DNA of 64,000 bases from assembly GCA_946699065.1 (NCBI GenBank), contig CAMPDV010000108.1:62001-126000 (forward strand). Reading direction: 5' to 3'. The notes below the pieces were generated by a model that did no database searches, had not been told where the DNA came from, and saw only the letters and a program-made list of their open reading frames with translations. A program made the translations under genes and the position numbers. Below, piece after piece: positions 36,355 through 47,388 of this stretch (positions are counted from its first letter, which is position 1; each line of letters begins with the position of its first letter). The stretch comes from Loxodes magnus. Its lineage: Eukaryota; Ciliophora; Karyorelictea; Loxodida; Loxodidae.

Positions 36355-37540
36355 ATGACAGAAACACAACCTTCGGAAAATCTCTCGGAAAGAATACTGA
36401 CTTTAAGTACTTAGGCATAAATCAGAGTAATCAGTAATTTTTCTTATCTGATTACAGAAATCTAGATCCAAATGTGAAGTACTCTGCAGTATTTAATGAT
36501 TTATTAAAGACATTTCCTGAATTTTCTCCTTCAAAAGTAATTTTAATTAGTCAAATGAGAAAAAGATGAAATAGGAAATTATTTTATTGCTTCTGAACCT
36601 GATTTTGAAAAAAATTTCTTGGATATCTTAAACAAAAAGGCATCCCTGAAACAAACATTATTAAAATAGATGTAGATTTATTTTAAGCTAGCCACTTTCT
36701 CTATTGTATATTCGAGGCTATGTTCTCCAAAAGGAATGGGCGAATATATGAAATATATGAGCGAAGATTATGACGAAGAAATTTTTCTTTAAAACGAATT
36801 CTTTTTCAAATAAATTCTTGCACTGGCATTAATGGAGCTAATCACGTTCCCCAACGAAGTGGAGGATCGTGGTAAGCGGAATAAAACTTTTGATTTTTCC
36901 CTCAAAAATCATTCAGCTGCCAATGAGTGAGAAATTTCCTATTATTAATGCTAGCAATAGAAAAAAATCAGAGTAATATTAAACACAACGATGTTATACG
37001 CTTTTTTCCTTGCGAGTTCTTACCAAAAGCATTAGTTTTTGAGTGCTGAAATGGACCGAGATGGAAAAGTTCGAAAAAAAGAAACGTCCTAAGAAATTTA
37101 CGATGCATGAGACCTTTTATTTAAGCAATCTAAGTTTTGATGTTTCCATGAGTACCTCCCTCACAATTAATAAGCTAATTTCAACAGGTACGGCGATATC
37201 TTAATTTCCTAAGAATACTAAAATTGCAGTACTTAAACAAAATATAATTTGCTTATGAATCCGATTAAGCTAAAAGTTTCCTATTCATAATAAGTACAAT
37301 AGATTAGTGATATTTTAATACTTTCGCGAGAAAAACTCTTAGTAATAATTGAATATCACAGAATATAATGAGAAAAAGAGGATTCTTATACTGTAATGCC
37401 TATAAAATGACAAATCTATGACATGCTCACGTAGATATTTAAACTAGTTTTGTTTTGATAACAGTAAAATTTGATTTTTCTGAATTAATACGAAAAGAGG
37501 CTCTCAGAAGAGGATGAGGATTAAGCATACGGACAATCAC
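36355..37540 (+). CDS. Uncharacterised protein, several frame changes
   Basis: The ATG at 36355 begins MTETQPSENLSERILTLSTQ. Downstream pieces: NLDPNVKYSAVFNDLLKTFP, EKDEIGNYFIASEPDFEKNF, ETNIIKIDVDLFQASHFLYC, SAEMDRDGKVRKKETSQEIY and MNPIKLKVSYSQQVQQISDI. Shifts coincide with A5 runs (near 36554 and 36638), suggesting indels rather than ancient decay. It is divergently placed from the VOC gene, with about 190 bp between starts. The coding-like sequence runs up to the left edge of the archaeal block near 37540. No domain recognised. Confidence 0.5.
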
Positions 37541-37544
37541 AATC

Positions 37545-38270
37545 TATCTTAATGTACAAATCCAAAAGATCCTGTTGAAATTAATATGACAGACATAAAG
37601 GATTTCTTGATAGATTAGTCGAAAGGAACCTCCCGGAGAAATACATTCAATGTGCATATGAGCAGCCTTAAATTTTCTATTAAGATATTACATAAAAGGC
37701 TTATGCTCAGGATATGTTATTCAAAGAGGCTAAAGAAACTTCCGAAATTTTAGCAAAGGATGAAATAAAGGCCTTGTTTAATGCTATTGATAATCCAAAG
37801 CATAAGTTTATTGTGAAACATCTATTCAGTAGGATTTAGAAAAAGGGAGTTTGTCTAAGCTAAAAAAGGATAGTCTTGAGCTCAAGCAAGAATTTAAATG
37901 GAAATCTAAAGGTATATGGAACAAGGAAACATTGTTTGCCATTGCAGACAGCCTGAAGGATGAGGTAAAGGAGCATAAGAGGAATAGTAATACCTCATGG
38001 CTTTTCTCGAGGAAAACTGGGTATCTTACTGACCTGAATATGTAGCAGATTATACGAGCAGCTGTCTTAAGTGCTGTTATTGAAAGAATGTACATCCCCA
38101 CACCTTAAATCATACCTCTGCAACGCATCTTACTAGAATAGCTATGATATAGCTCTGTTCAATTCTTACTAAACCATTCATCCAGACAACCATGATGTAT
38201 GTGCACATGGCTTCGCCCAAAATGATCTTTGCTCAAAAGTCCCTTAGACAGTTTACCATGATAATAAGCA
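37545..38270 (+). pseudogene. xerA: XerA-type tyrosine recombinase relic
   Basis: An N-terminal core-binding part reads CTNPKDPVEINMTDIKDFL and NTFNVHMSSLKF. The catalytic part follows: LAKDEIKALFNAIDNPKHK, KLKKDSLELK, WLFSRKTGYLT, then HPHTLNHTSATHL, where functional enzymes have HxLRH, and TTMMYVHMASPKM, where they have a Tyr nucleophile. In archaea XerA resolves chromosome dimers. The box II Arg is replaced by Asn and frames change several times, so it is inactive. First recognised base is near 37545, immediately after host coding-like sequence. Confidence 0.75.
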
Positions 38271-39010
38271 GCTATATTTTCTAGGAGCGGATAAACTCTG
38301 TGCCTGAAAAATTAAAATGGAAGCAGGGTATATCAAGCTGGGATGATTTTATTAAAAGGGATAAGGTAAAGGGTTTGCCAAAAAACCAGTTAAAGTTAAT
38401 ATGACAGAAAGCTTTTGGAAATATTACCTCTATATTCTAAACTCAGACTATTTTGATGACAAGCTTCATATGGTTAAAACAAGGAGGATGTATGAATTAT
38501 TCAGGAATAAGGTTGTTTTCCTTGACATAGAAGCAACAGGTATCCATAAGTATGATGAGTTTACTGTCATTGACTTATGTGACAGGATTTATGCAAAGAC
38601 AATGATAAAAGAAAATGTTAATCTTGTTGCATTAAAGCACGAATTAAGCAAATATAGCCTTATAATTATTTTAATGGAGCATCTATTGACATACCTTTCA
38701 TAAAAAATAGATGTTCTGACTTACTGCAAAAAATCCCGCTCTTTGTTGTAAAGACAGCATGCAGGAGAATAGGATTGTTTTGCCGTCTAAAAGAAATTGA
38801 AAAGCAGCTTGGTATATAACGAAATAAGGTAATAGAAAATTTCTAAGGTGATGATTCTGTGTGCTTATAGAGAATGTATCGGGCAACAGGCGATGAGTAT
38901 TATGTAAAGCTGTTTGTCGAATACAATGAAGAGGATACTGTTAATCTCAAAAGAATTGCTGAACTTACAGTAGATAGGGTATAAGAAGCAATGACACATA
39001 CCTAGAAAGA
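38270..39010 (+). pseudogene. YprB-like RNase H-fold exonuclease relic
   Basis: 38400-38703 is still open in the standard code: LFRNKVVFLDIEATGIHKYD has the DxE motif of DEDD exonucleases. It is followed in other frames by a CRRIGLF segment, LKEIEKQLGI, and EYNEEDTVNLKRIAEL, which carries the final Asp. This order is that of YprB-type RNase H-like domains. It may have been a separate gene or the N-terminal part of a nuclease-helicase with the next feature. Confidence 0.7.
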
Positions 39011-39720
39011 ATTTTATTAAATTCAAAATATCTTCCTTTTTTTAAGCTTGAGTAGATTAAGGAAAGCATTCCAAAATAACTTTATGAAATGCTTGAAAAA
39101 GAAAAGATTTAGGAGCTAAGGCCAGCACAAATAGAGATAATGAAAGCAAGATTATCGGAAGAATAACATCTCAATGTGTGCATGTCAACTGCATCCAAAA
39201 AAAACTGATATAAGAGATTAAATCTCTTACATCTCTGATTCAAGGAAAAGGAAAGGCCATTCGCATTGTCCCATTAAAGACACTTGCCTCTAAAAATTAC
39301 AAAGAAATCAAGATAAAATTTGAGTATTTTGCCAGAATCGCTCTTTCTATTGGTGATATTGATGAATCTGAGCCTATCTTGCAACTATGACTTAGTCGTA
39401 GCCACAAGTAAAAAGATGGATTCATTTTTAGGCATCATGCGTCCTGGATTCAAAAAATTTAAGTAAGTATCATTGATGAAATCCATCTTTTCAAAGATTC
39501 AGGAAGAGACTCAACAATTGAGATCTTCATAGCAATGCTGCACCAGATTCTAAAGTATATCCAGAATATTGGGCTATCTGCAACTATTGCAAACCAGGGG
39601 AATTAGCTGGCTGACTTGATATAGAATTGGCTGAGGATATCTGCGTCCTGTAAAACTGAAAAAGGGAGTGTACTTTAAGGAAGAAATAAAGTTTTATAAA
39701 TAGATTTTTACTACTAAGAT
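39010..39720 (+). pseudogene. Ski2/Hel308-type helicase relic, truncated
   Basis: Motifs in order: Q-motif-like LRPAQIEIMKA (39118), a P-loop area CMSTASKK where SGKT is expected (39180), RIVPLKTLASKNYKE (motif Ia, 39263), VSIIDEIHLFKDSGRDST with the DEIH box (39465), and GLSATIANQG (motif III, 39570). The gene ends near 39720, before RecA domain 2, and runs into the transporter. The same junction occurs in copy 1, so the truncation is older than the duplication. Confidence 0.75.
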
Positions 39721-39724
39721 ACTC

Positions 39725-41030
39725 TACTTTTAGAAAAGCTTATAATTTGCAGATGTCATTAACGTTTTATGTCGATTTTGATAAGGACTTAAGGAAAATA
39801 TTATCTTCCCAGTTTATCTACTCTAGGAGCTTGTCAATTCGATTCTAGTTGCTTACTCTTAAAAGATTCTATTAATTCCTGGTTTGCTTATTCTTTTCCC
39901 TGGCTTTCTTGAAATGAAGGGAAATAGTAGAAGAACATTTGCAACACTGCTTAGCTCAGGCTTTTATCCTGGATATATTAAGTCTAGCCAGAGACACTTA
40001 AAGATAATAAGAGGGAATTTAACAGCTTCCTTTGCATTGGCTGTCTATATCTCATTGGTCCTAGGTATAATTGCATTTCTGTTTAATCTTTTGATTTTTC
40101 ACTAGCTTTTTGTCAAAAATATTTTAGTACCTTTTTTACAGGGATAATTGATATTCCTCTAATCCTTTTGAAACATTCTATCTTTTTCCGGAAAAAGCAA
40201 GAGCAAAATAACATAATAGGTCCGTTTGTAAGCTCAACAGGCTATAAAGCAAACGTTGTTGCACTGATGGCAACCTTACTACTGCTATGAAAATCTAAAA
40301 TGAACTAAAAATCCTGAAAAAGATAAGAAGAAAGTTTCACTATCCGATTATTCAAAAGGAGCATACAAAGTATGGGATTTCTAAAAAACACTTCTATACA
40401 TAAAGGAATATTACCCTCATACAAACGTGTCAAAATCAATACCTAAGGAAAGTTTTAAGATTCTGCTCCTGGCGTCATTGATTAGCTCATCTAGCGGTAT
40501 TATTATTGAGTACATCAAGACTGTTTTTATCTCAATCATTTCCCTTATAATTATGCTCCCTACCTTAAATGAAGTGATAAGCGATTAAGGTATGATAATA
40601 TCAGCAATAATTTCAACCAAACTGTATGAAGGAAAAGTAACAAAAAAATGGTGGAAGATAAAGGAGCTCAAGCAACTGTTTTTGCAGGTTCTAATAATTG
40701 CCATAGTTTTGGGTATTGTTATATCAACAGAGACTCTGCTTGCCTCAGCCATGCAGGAATATTCTTTCCAGAGTCACAGCAGTAAAAATATTTCTCATCA
40801 CTATTTTTGATATGAATTTTAGAGAGCATACTCTTCTAATTTCACTATTGTCAGGCCTGTATTTCTACAAAAGGCAGGAAGATCCAAATAACTTTTTAAT
40901 AACCCTTACAACTTCGATTGCTGATTTTGGGATACATTCCTCATGTCCTTACTCGTTATTCTCTTTTTCTGAAATCAGTAAACATGGGATATACTATAGC
41001 AATAGAAAAAGCTGTTTATGCTCCAAATTT
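39725..41030 (+). pseudogene. MgtE/SLC41-like Mg2+ transporter relic
   Basis: Half one reads LREILSSQ, LILFPGFLEMKGNSRRTF, SGFYPGYIKSSQRHLKIIRG and FALAVYISLVLGIIAFLFNL. Half two reads ESFKILLLASLISS, MIISAIISTKLYEGKVTKKW and VLIIAIVLGIVIST. The two-half arrangement with GN near the end of the first conserved helix matches the archaeal MgtE-like family. Several frame breaks. It corresponds to 190-1500 in copy 1. Confidence 0.65.
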
Positions 41031-41485
41031 TTAATGTTTCGCACAAAATTTACAGAAGCACAAGAATCCAGCTAATTTGATGCAAAGGTCTTTGAGGAAC
41101 ATAAGGAATTGTTTGAACCGAAGGAACCAAAACAGACTGTACAGGATAAGTTTGAAAAATCCAGAAAAAAAGAGAAGAAAAACAATAAGCAATCCGTAAG
41201 ACAGCCTGAGAAAGTTCCTATGCGAGTTAAAGCCTATTGCTATGTTCTTCCGGTGAAACAAGGAATCAGTACTATTATTATATCTATCACATAGTGGCAT
41301 TAACATGATAAGAGTATCCCAATCAATGCTTGGCGTACTTGTCCTTGGCACAGCTAATTTTAAGACTAATAAGATTCATATTTTGAATACTCTCTATGGA
41401 TGCGCTTTTAATGAAGTGCTCAAGCATGAATTAAATCATACTAAATATTCGCATAAAAGTGAATATGATGTACGATAGATGACAA
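41030..41485 (+). pseudogene. Relic with lysine-rich linker and HELNH motif
   Basis: A basic stretch (EKSRKKEKKNNKQ near 41155) precedes VLVLGTANFKTNKIHILNTL (41335) and EVLKHELNHTKYSHKS (41415). HELNH fits HExxH of zinc metallopeptidases such as M48; the family assignment is tentative because the third ligand and membrane segments are not identified. Confidence 0.4.
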
Positions 41486-41489
41486 TAAG

Positions 41490-42770
41490 ACAGCTAACTC
41501 ATTTACTAATTTTTCATTAACTCATATGATAAAAGACGAAGTTTTGGTTGTAACAATTGACATGGGCTATAATCATCAGCATGCAACTTTCCCTTGAAGG
41601 ATATTTTCTATGTAACAGCAAATTATGACAAACCCATAACACTACAGGAAAAAGGGATATGGTAAATAGGTCAACGTTCATATGAATGGATTTCACAGAT
41701 GAGGCACGTTCCCAAATCAGGAAAACCTATGTTTTCTTTTAGGAAAATGTTCCAGACAATAAACCCTATATACCCATTCCGAGAACTATCCAAATCAAAT
41801 TTTGCATCGGCCTATATAACCAAATTAATTAACAAGGAAAGTGACATTCAATTTGCAAAAAAGGAGAATATTCCATTATAACGATCTATCTCAATCCAGT
41901 ATAGGCTGCCTCTTTTTATGGGCTGAAAAAGGTTTATTGTGTGGTTACTTACTCTTATATTATCAGGGCGTTGGTTGCAAAGGAACCAAAATTAAGCAAT
42001 ATCATCTATCTCACTCCAAGCTACCGTACTATAAAAAGATTGATTGAGTATGATTCCTGAAAAGAATGTTTTCATGACATGATTTTCTTTGCCCAAAGAA
42101 AGCGTTGGTATCACTAAAATGAAGATTTTAAAACAAGACATTAGGAAAAGGCTGCAAAATCTTGATCCAATAAGACTACATTTATCTAAGTATGTGGATT
42201 TATATGCAAGCAAACTGGAGATTTAAAGCACTAATCAAATCATATGTTAGCATTAACCTTTATGGTTAGTTGAGAAGATGCTCAAAAATAGATTGACACT
42301 GGTTTTTTAACAAGCTTTAAGAATAAATTGCTCAGAAATAAGATTAAAATAGATATTGAGACAGGAACAAGGCTAGATAGTTAATTATATCAAGGACAAG
42401 ATCATTGAGCTAGGCAAGAATGTTTTTATAGTGCTTGCACTTGATAAAAGAATTATTTTTTGAAAAATTTAACAGCTATTTGCATACAACTGACATTTTA
42501 TAGATCAAGCAAAGAGAATTAAGCTTTTATGTTGTGCTTGGAATTCTAAAAATAATTACTCCTCCTCTCGGAACACATGAAAATTTAGCAAAGAGTTGCT
42601 TGTGCATAGAGATTGTGGCTTTGCCCATTAAAATTCATTGTATACGGATGAATCGACTAGTTACTGGAGAGATAGCGGAAGGTTTACAGAGGCAATTATG
42701 GATAGATTTAAGAAAATACCATGCTTAGAAACCTATAATATTGAAAGGATTGCGCTGAAGAATAGGACAT
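41490..42770 (+). pseudogene. GT-B-like glycosyltransferase relic
   Basis: Start VVTIDMGYNHQHATFP (41548); middle FRELSKSNFASAYITKLINK (41790), then YLTPS and RTIKRL (42010-42040). The C-terminal half has NYIKDKIIELGKNVFIVLAL (42390), LHTTDIL, then VLGILKIITPPLGTHENLAK (42530) and a segment corresponding to CGFAP and W-rich YTDE. The donor-site-like pattern (Ser/Glu-L-x-F-Y then ALGIPxIxAPPxGxHE) is typical of GT-B enzymes. Substrate unknown. Many frame breaks. Confidence 0.5.
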
Positions 42771-42866
42771 AATCTCTAGTTGATGAATTAGCGGTTCCTA
42801 ATGCAGTAACCCATATATTTATATTCTTCTACTTTTTGTATTTATAATGCGAGGGATGAATTGTAT

Positions 42867-43170
42867 GGGCTATATGACTGAATTTAAGGAATTCTTAAAG
42901 AAATACAAAGTAGTTGGTTTAGCTATTACCTTTATAATGGACGTTACAGCAGCAGCATTGATTGATTCAGTCATTTATTATTAATATCGTCATTCTCTTA
43001 TTACTCCGTTTATTCCAGAAGGAGCATGGCAAACAGTTACTCTGAAAATTGTGTCTATTTTCCTTAGTTGGTGTTCATTTTTAGCAGCAATTATAAATTT
43101 TAGAGATAGCATAGGTTGTGCCTATTGTTGCTAAAATGGTCCTGAAGGAAGACAAGGTAATTAAGATGTA
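42867..43170 (+). pseudogene. mscL: Large-conductance mechanosensitive channel MscL relic
   Basis: One frame still reads MGYMTEFKEFLKKYKVVGLA, ITFIMDVTAAALIDSVI, LITPFIPEGAWQTVTL and SWCSFLAAIINF. TM1 and TM2 and the periplasmic loop are in the right order for MscL. The end (43130) is readable in another frame as IVAKMVLKEDKVIKM. MscL releases solutes on hypo-osmotic shock. At least two breaks; absent from copy 1 because of the 1-kb deletion. Confidence 0.8.
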
Positions 43171-43189
43171 TTTATTTTTGATTGGGTGA

Positions 43190-43770
43190 TAAAATATCGC
43201 CGTAGCAACCCCTTCTTTTCATTAAGAGGAATGGATAACCCCTTTTTATTTGCTTTTGAAATATCAAATTTCAAAATTTTTTGCCAATTTAAACAATCTT
43301 CTTCTTATTTCATCAACTATTCCTCAGTATTTGAAGGCCTCTATCTCAATGAGATAGCCAAGTTCATTAACAGTATAAAGATTGATTTCAAATTCATCCT
43401 AATAGGTAAAAAAATTATCGTTTTTTTTCAATAGCAACCATTCTCTTAGATTTAGTGCAGAGAAAATTTTGTCTATTTGTTCTGATTTTTCTACGACAAC
43501 CTCGTATTCGTCGCAATCAGTTGCTTTATTGTATTCTCAGGATAATAATGCAAGAATGCATTTTTCTCCTTTTCTGCTTATGCTTAACCACTCATAGAGA
43601 AACAACTGATAAACAAAATTCCGATATTTGGTGTAAAATAGATATTTGTTTGGGATGATCTTTTGATAAATCTTCTTATTTTATGCAATTTTTTTCGCAA
43701 AGTAAGAAACAGGTTCTTCTTAGCAAGTATTTTTATTTCGATTTCTATATCTCATAGAGATGAGCCATTT
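43190..43770 (-). pseudogene. CYTH-domain (class IV adenylate cyclase-like) relic
   Basis: The minus strand reads TNIYFTPNIGILFISC near 43660, NLREWLLLKKNDNFFTYQDE near 43440, and EINLYTVNELGYLIEIEAF near 43370. These are the barrel strands of CyaB/CYTH proteins, including the EIE pair. Related proteins make cAMP or hydrolyse triphosphates. Several breaks. It corresponds to 2670-3200. Confidence 0.6.
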
Positions 43771-43879
43771 ACATAATAAATAGTGATAGTATAAAATTTT
43801 CTGGGAAACTAATTAAGTAGCAAACTTAAACCCAGCAGCAGTACAGCTTAGCAACTTTTGGTTTTTCTCACCTTACCAT

Positions 43880-44800
43880 AAAGATTTCCGTGCTCTCTTA
43901 TATTTTTATTTTCTTCTTACTTAACTCTGTTTCAATCTTATTTTTAACTAGATCAACCCTTCTCTTCTTGTATTCAATTTCAACCTGTGCGGGGCGCTCC
44001 TCTTTACAGATACTGCACACCATAAAATTGCGCAATGATTCTTCTACAATTTCTTTTTTGAACAGAATGGCTTATTCTTGGTGGGATTCTGTCTCATTGA
44101 GCATATTACGGTATATTGTGTAGACAGCCTTGCAGAATCCACATAATGAGCCTTACTCAAACTTATTAATAGTTTCTCCCTTTTATGAATAATACTTGGA
44201 TCATAATATGCTTTTAGTATCTTAATCTTTTCTTTAAATTTTTCATCCAGTACTTTTCCTTTCGAAGTCAGTATCGTAATTCTTCATTATTCTGCGCCTT
44301 AAATTTCTTGAGAAGTTTGCACAATTCCTCTCTCTTTTTTTATTCTTATGGCTTGAATAAAGGATGAACAATCCCAATGCTAATATGGCCATAAGCTTGT
44401 ATCTTTTTGTTAATGCTTCTAGGATAGGAAATCAGCCATATCTGAGAATTTTTGGTTCTTAATAATGTTGTAGCGAAGAGAAGTAAGTGATGGATAAATG
44501 TTTTCCAGCAGAAGCTTCAATCTATCAATCTCCTCTTTTGCTATAATTTAATCATAAAATGAATCAAACTTTTCAAAAAGTATATTGATATCTCCCTTGC
44601 TCATAAGGTTTAGAGCTATTATCAGTAATTTCAAACAAACAGATATTCCTTTTTAGCAACATCTCTAATTTTTAGAATAAGCTCCTGCTTAAATATAGAG
44701 AAAAAGTGGTGTAATCATTTTGACCAGCGGATTAGCTTTAGAAATGCTCACACAATTACGACTGAAATCCCCTTTCTTTAAACAAAATTATTACTCAATT
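43880..44800 (-). pseudogene. Cys-rich prokaryotic-looking relic
   Basis: Minus-strand pieces: SKGDINILFEKFDSFYDQII and DRLKLLLENIYPSLTSLRYN near 44600-44500, REELCKLLKKFKAQNNEELR near 44330, CGFCKAVYTIYRNMLNETES near 44130, then MVCSICKEERPAQVEIEYKK near 44025. Two CxxC pairs suggest a zinc ribbon. Possibly two genes. I do not recognise the family. Copy 1 does not extend this far. Confidence 0.4.
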
Positions 44801-45166
44801 TTTTTTTGTTATTAGTACCTCAATAAAGTCAACTATTTCAGTTTTCTATCTCAGTGCAATCTATTACCATATTTTATGGATATTTAGCTAGCTGTATTGT
44901 AACAATCATGCATAAAATCTGGCAGAGATAACGAGAACTTGGATCAAAAGGAAAAAAGAGTCCATTTTTTCAAAATATTATCTCAAGTCATCAATAACAA
45001 TCAAACGCTAAACCTAAAGTTTCGTTTTTCTTTATCAATCGTAAGATCTTTACTTATGCGTAAAAAAGCAAGCACTACTGACTAATATGGGATAAAAGAT
45101 CAGGAATGGATATTATTACCTCCTCTTGTTGATTTAATAAAATAAAGCAATTTAAAAGATTAAAAT
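44800..45166. other. Right margin of archaeal block, unassigned
   Basis: Somewhat higher GC than host gaps; no gene recognised. The boundary with host DNA probably lies here or at the tRNA relic. Confidence 0.35.
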
Positions 45167-45239
45167 GCGCTATTCGAGACCAGAACCCGAGTCAACTGCT
45201 TAGAAGGAGTTATTCTAACCACTAGACTTATACTCCCTC
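45167..45239 (-). pseudogene. tRNA-Arg(TCT)-like relic
   Basis: The minus strand shows AGTCTAGTGGTTAGAAT (D arm), ACTCCTTCTAAGCAGT (anticodon stem-loop, anticodon TCT, one base short on the 5' stem strand), and a T arm TCGGG-TTCTGGT-CTCGA that still pairs. The acceptor strands GAGGGAG and ATAGCGC no longer match. Decayed. It lies at the outer edge of the archaeal block and could be archaeal in origin, or a host copy. Confidence 0.5.
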
Positions 45240-45316
45240 ATTTATAAATATTGTTAACTTAAATATTACAAAAAGCACTACCAAGCAGAATCTTTAAATA
45301 TTCATAGTATTCTAAA

Positions 45317-46375
45317 TCATAAATTCCGGTTATCAAAATAATTGAAAAAATGAGTATAAACTTATAATTCTTCAATTACTCTTAAAGCGTTTTCTTCTAT
45401 TTGCTAAAAAGCTAATGATTATAAAAAGTTATACCATTCACTAATATATAACTTCTTCAAAGAAAAATAGTTAAGTCTCTTATTTAAAATGCTTAGATAT
45501 TATGCTTGATTATTTAAAGGAAAGTATTCTATAATTTTTGTATTACTAATTTTTACTTTTTCTTAGATAAAAATTATAGCACAACTTTATCGAAAAAAAT
45601 AGCTTTTTTATCAAGTTCTAAATTGTAAAAAATACTTCTTTTTTTAACTTGTGATATACAGCGTTTTTTTATAATTGTCTAAGAATTTTAGATAAAAAGT
45701 ATAACTTTTATTAGTTAATGATTGAATAAATGATATTATGAGTTTCATTAAAAGGAGCTTTGTTAGGCAAATTTTTTAATATTTTTGCTATTTAATCAAA
45801 ATTGTATATTTTTATTACAAAGTAGTTCTTTTTGCTAATAGAATTGTACTTTGAGTCTGTAATACTTAGTCGTTACATCGTAAACTTTTTTTTGAATCTT
45901 ATAGTATTTTTTATGTATGTACTTTATCCTTTCTTCCAATCAATTTATTTAAATAATAAATGAGATTATAAAGCGTGTAGCATCTCAATGGACTGTAGCT
46001 CTTTAATAAAGATTTTTAAAGTAAATTTTTTTTTTCTAAAGTCTTCCACAGCGCTATCATTCTTTGTGAGTTTTTTCTTCTAAGGTCGTTATCGGAATGT
46101 TCCCAAAGAAACCTTAGTATCCAGCATCTTTCCTCATTAATGCTACTTGATATCTCTTCAGTCTTGTCTTCTCTTGGCTCCTGCCAGGATTCTTGTTCAG
46201 TTCTTCGCCCATGGATACTTTCTAAACCTGAGAAAAGAAAATAATATGTAACAACCAAGAAACAATAAATCAAGACAATATTGATCATAGAGACCATGCA
46301 AAGATAGATTCATTCTAGACAATTACAAACCATAATTTGTTCATTATTCATGGTTTTTGGATATGGTGATGCCAT
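45317..46375 (-). CDS. Uncharacterised single-pass membrane protein (352 residues)
   Basis: One uninterrupted frame runs from the ATG at 46375 (MASPYPKTMNNEQIMVCNCL) to a TGA at 45317 with TAR=Gln and TGA=Trp. Residues about 28-55 form a hydrophobic segment (MINIVLIYCFLVVTYYFLFS). A Glu/Arg-rich region follows (RRTEQESWQEPREDKTEEIS), then a long Lys/Gln/Leu helical C-terminus ending VYTHFFNYFDNRNL. This suggests a type II or III membrane anchor with a cytosolic or lumenal helical tail. No family recognised. Strand is purine-rich. Confidence 0.6.
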
Positions 46376-46752
46376 TTTTTATTTACATTTTTATTACTAT
46401 AAGATTGTTAAATTTATTATTGTAGTTCACATCAACTATGAGTTAAGAACTTTCAGTCAGATAGTAAAATGGTTTAAAATAAATTTCGTTTTATAGTGAT
46501 TCACTTTTTTATATTAATCGATTCCTTTTTTTCTGTTTTATCAAAAAAGTATTAATTAATCTTGATTATTTTAGACTTTTCTTTTTAGTTACTTTTTATG
46601 ATTTTTTACAAATGAATAAAAATTTTATTTTATGTATGAAATTAATTTAGATTTGAAAAGAAAATTTTAATAATGCAATTGGAACTAAAAATCTTTATAA
46701 CATAATTAGTATAGCATAGGTTATTAAAGTGACCTCACCTTTATTTGGTTAA

Positions 46753-47388
46753 TCACAAAATTAGAGTTTTTATAAGTTTTTGCTTATCAGGAAATTTCTT
46801 CTTTGGAGTAGAATTGTATTATTTCTATCTTTTCCTTGTTTCCACTAAGACTTGCCTTCTTAAGCTTTCCTATATCAAATCCGTTTCGTCTTTTGTTCCA
46901 TTCTCTTGCTTCCAATAATATTCGAGGTATTTCTTGAATGATTTATTGTTCTTTCCTTCTATATAGTTTTACTTTTTGTGCAGTATATTCTAAATATTTT
47001 ATTTCAAGTCCTTCGTTCTTAAGTTTTTCTTTTCTCCTAAAAGTTCCAAGTATTTCTTACCTTGCAACCTTGCTTCTAGCAGTATCAACACTTTATTATC
47101 GGTCTTCTTTATGCATAAATTAAAGCTTAATTTATTTCTTCTCTCTGTCTCTAAATCCTTGGGATCATATTTTATCTTATTTAGCATTTCCTGATTCTTT
47201 TCATAATTAATTCTTTGTAATTTTTCTTCAATCTGCTGGACTAATGAGCATATTTATCGATCAGAAGGTTTACTTATGATATCTTATTTCAATCCACCGT
47301 TTTCCTGTTTCAGTTAACCGATTTGCTAAATTAGAGCACATACTTCGTTTTAAAGTTCTTAGTTTGGAGATTGCTATTTTGAGGTGCC
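46753..47388 (-). CDS. Element ORF1: coiled-coil protein
   Basis: A single frame of at least 211 codons ends at a TGA (46753) directly inside the left inverted repeat. It reads CALIQQIGQLKQENGGLKQD, LVQQIEEKLQRINYEKNQEM, KVLILLEARLQGKKYLELLG and YLEYYWKQENGTKDETDLI. Strongly coiled-coil and basic. The start is unresolved; the frame is open upstream of 47388. Confidence 0.55.

Larger units (their letters stand above)
37545..44800. other. Decayed archaeal chromosomal block, copy 2 (fuller copy)
   Basis: Seven to nine prokaryotic genes lie in compact order with archaeal family character: XerA, YprB-like nuclease/helicase, MgtE-like transporter, HExxH protein, GT-B-like enzyme, MscL (all plus), then a CYTH protein and a Cys-rich protein (minus). 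Trp is mostly still TGG and GC is higher than the surroundings, so the genes were not recoded for the host. All carry multiple breaks. The gene set and sequence character suggest a small-genome (DPANN-like) archaeon, but the donor is inferred from memory of families, not from a search. Confidence 0.8.

Noticed and set aside
37545-44800. Virus or Polinton-like element explanation for the block containing a tyrosine recombinase
   Set aside because: No capsid, polymerase B, packaging ATPase or terminal repeats; the genes are chromosomal housekeeping and membrane genes and the recombinase is of XerA type.
37545-44800. Simple contamination by archaeal DNA
   Set aside because: The segment is heavily decayed, duplicated within the window, and embedded between recoded host genes.
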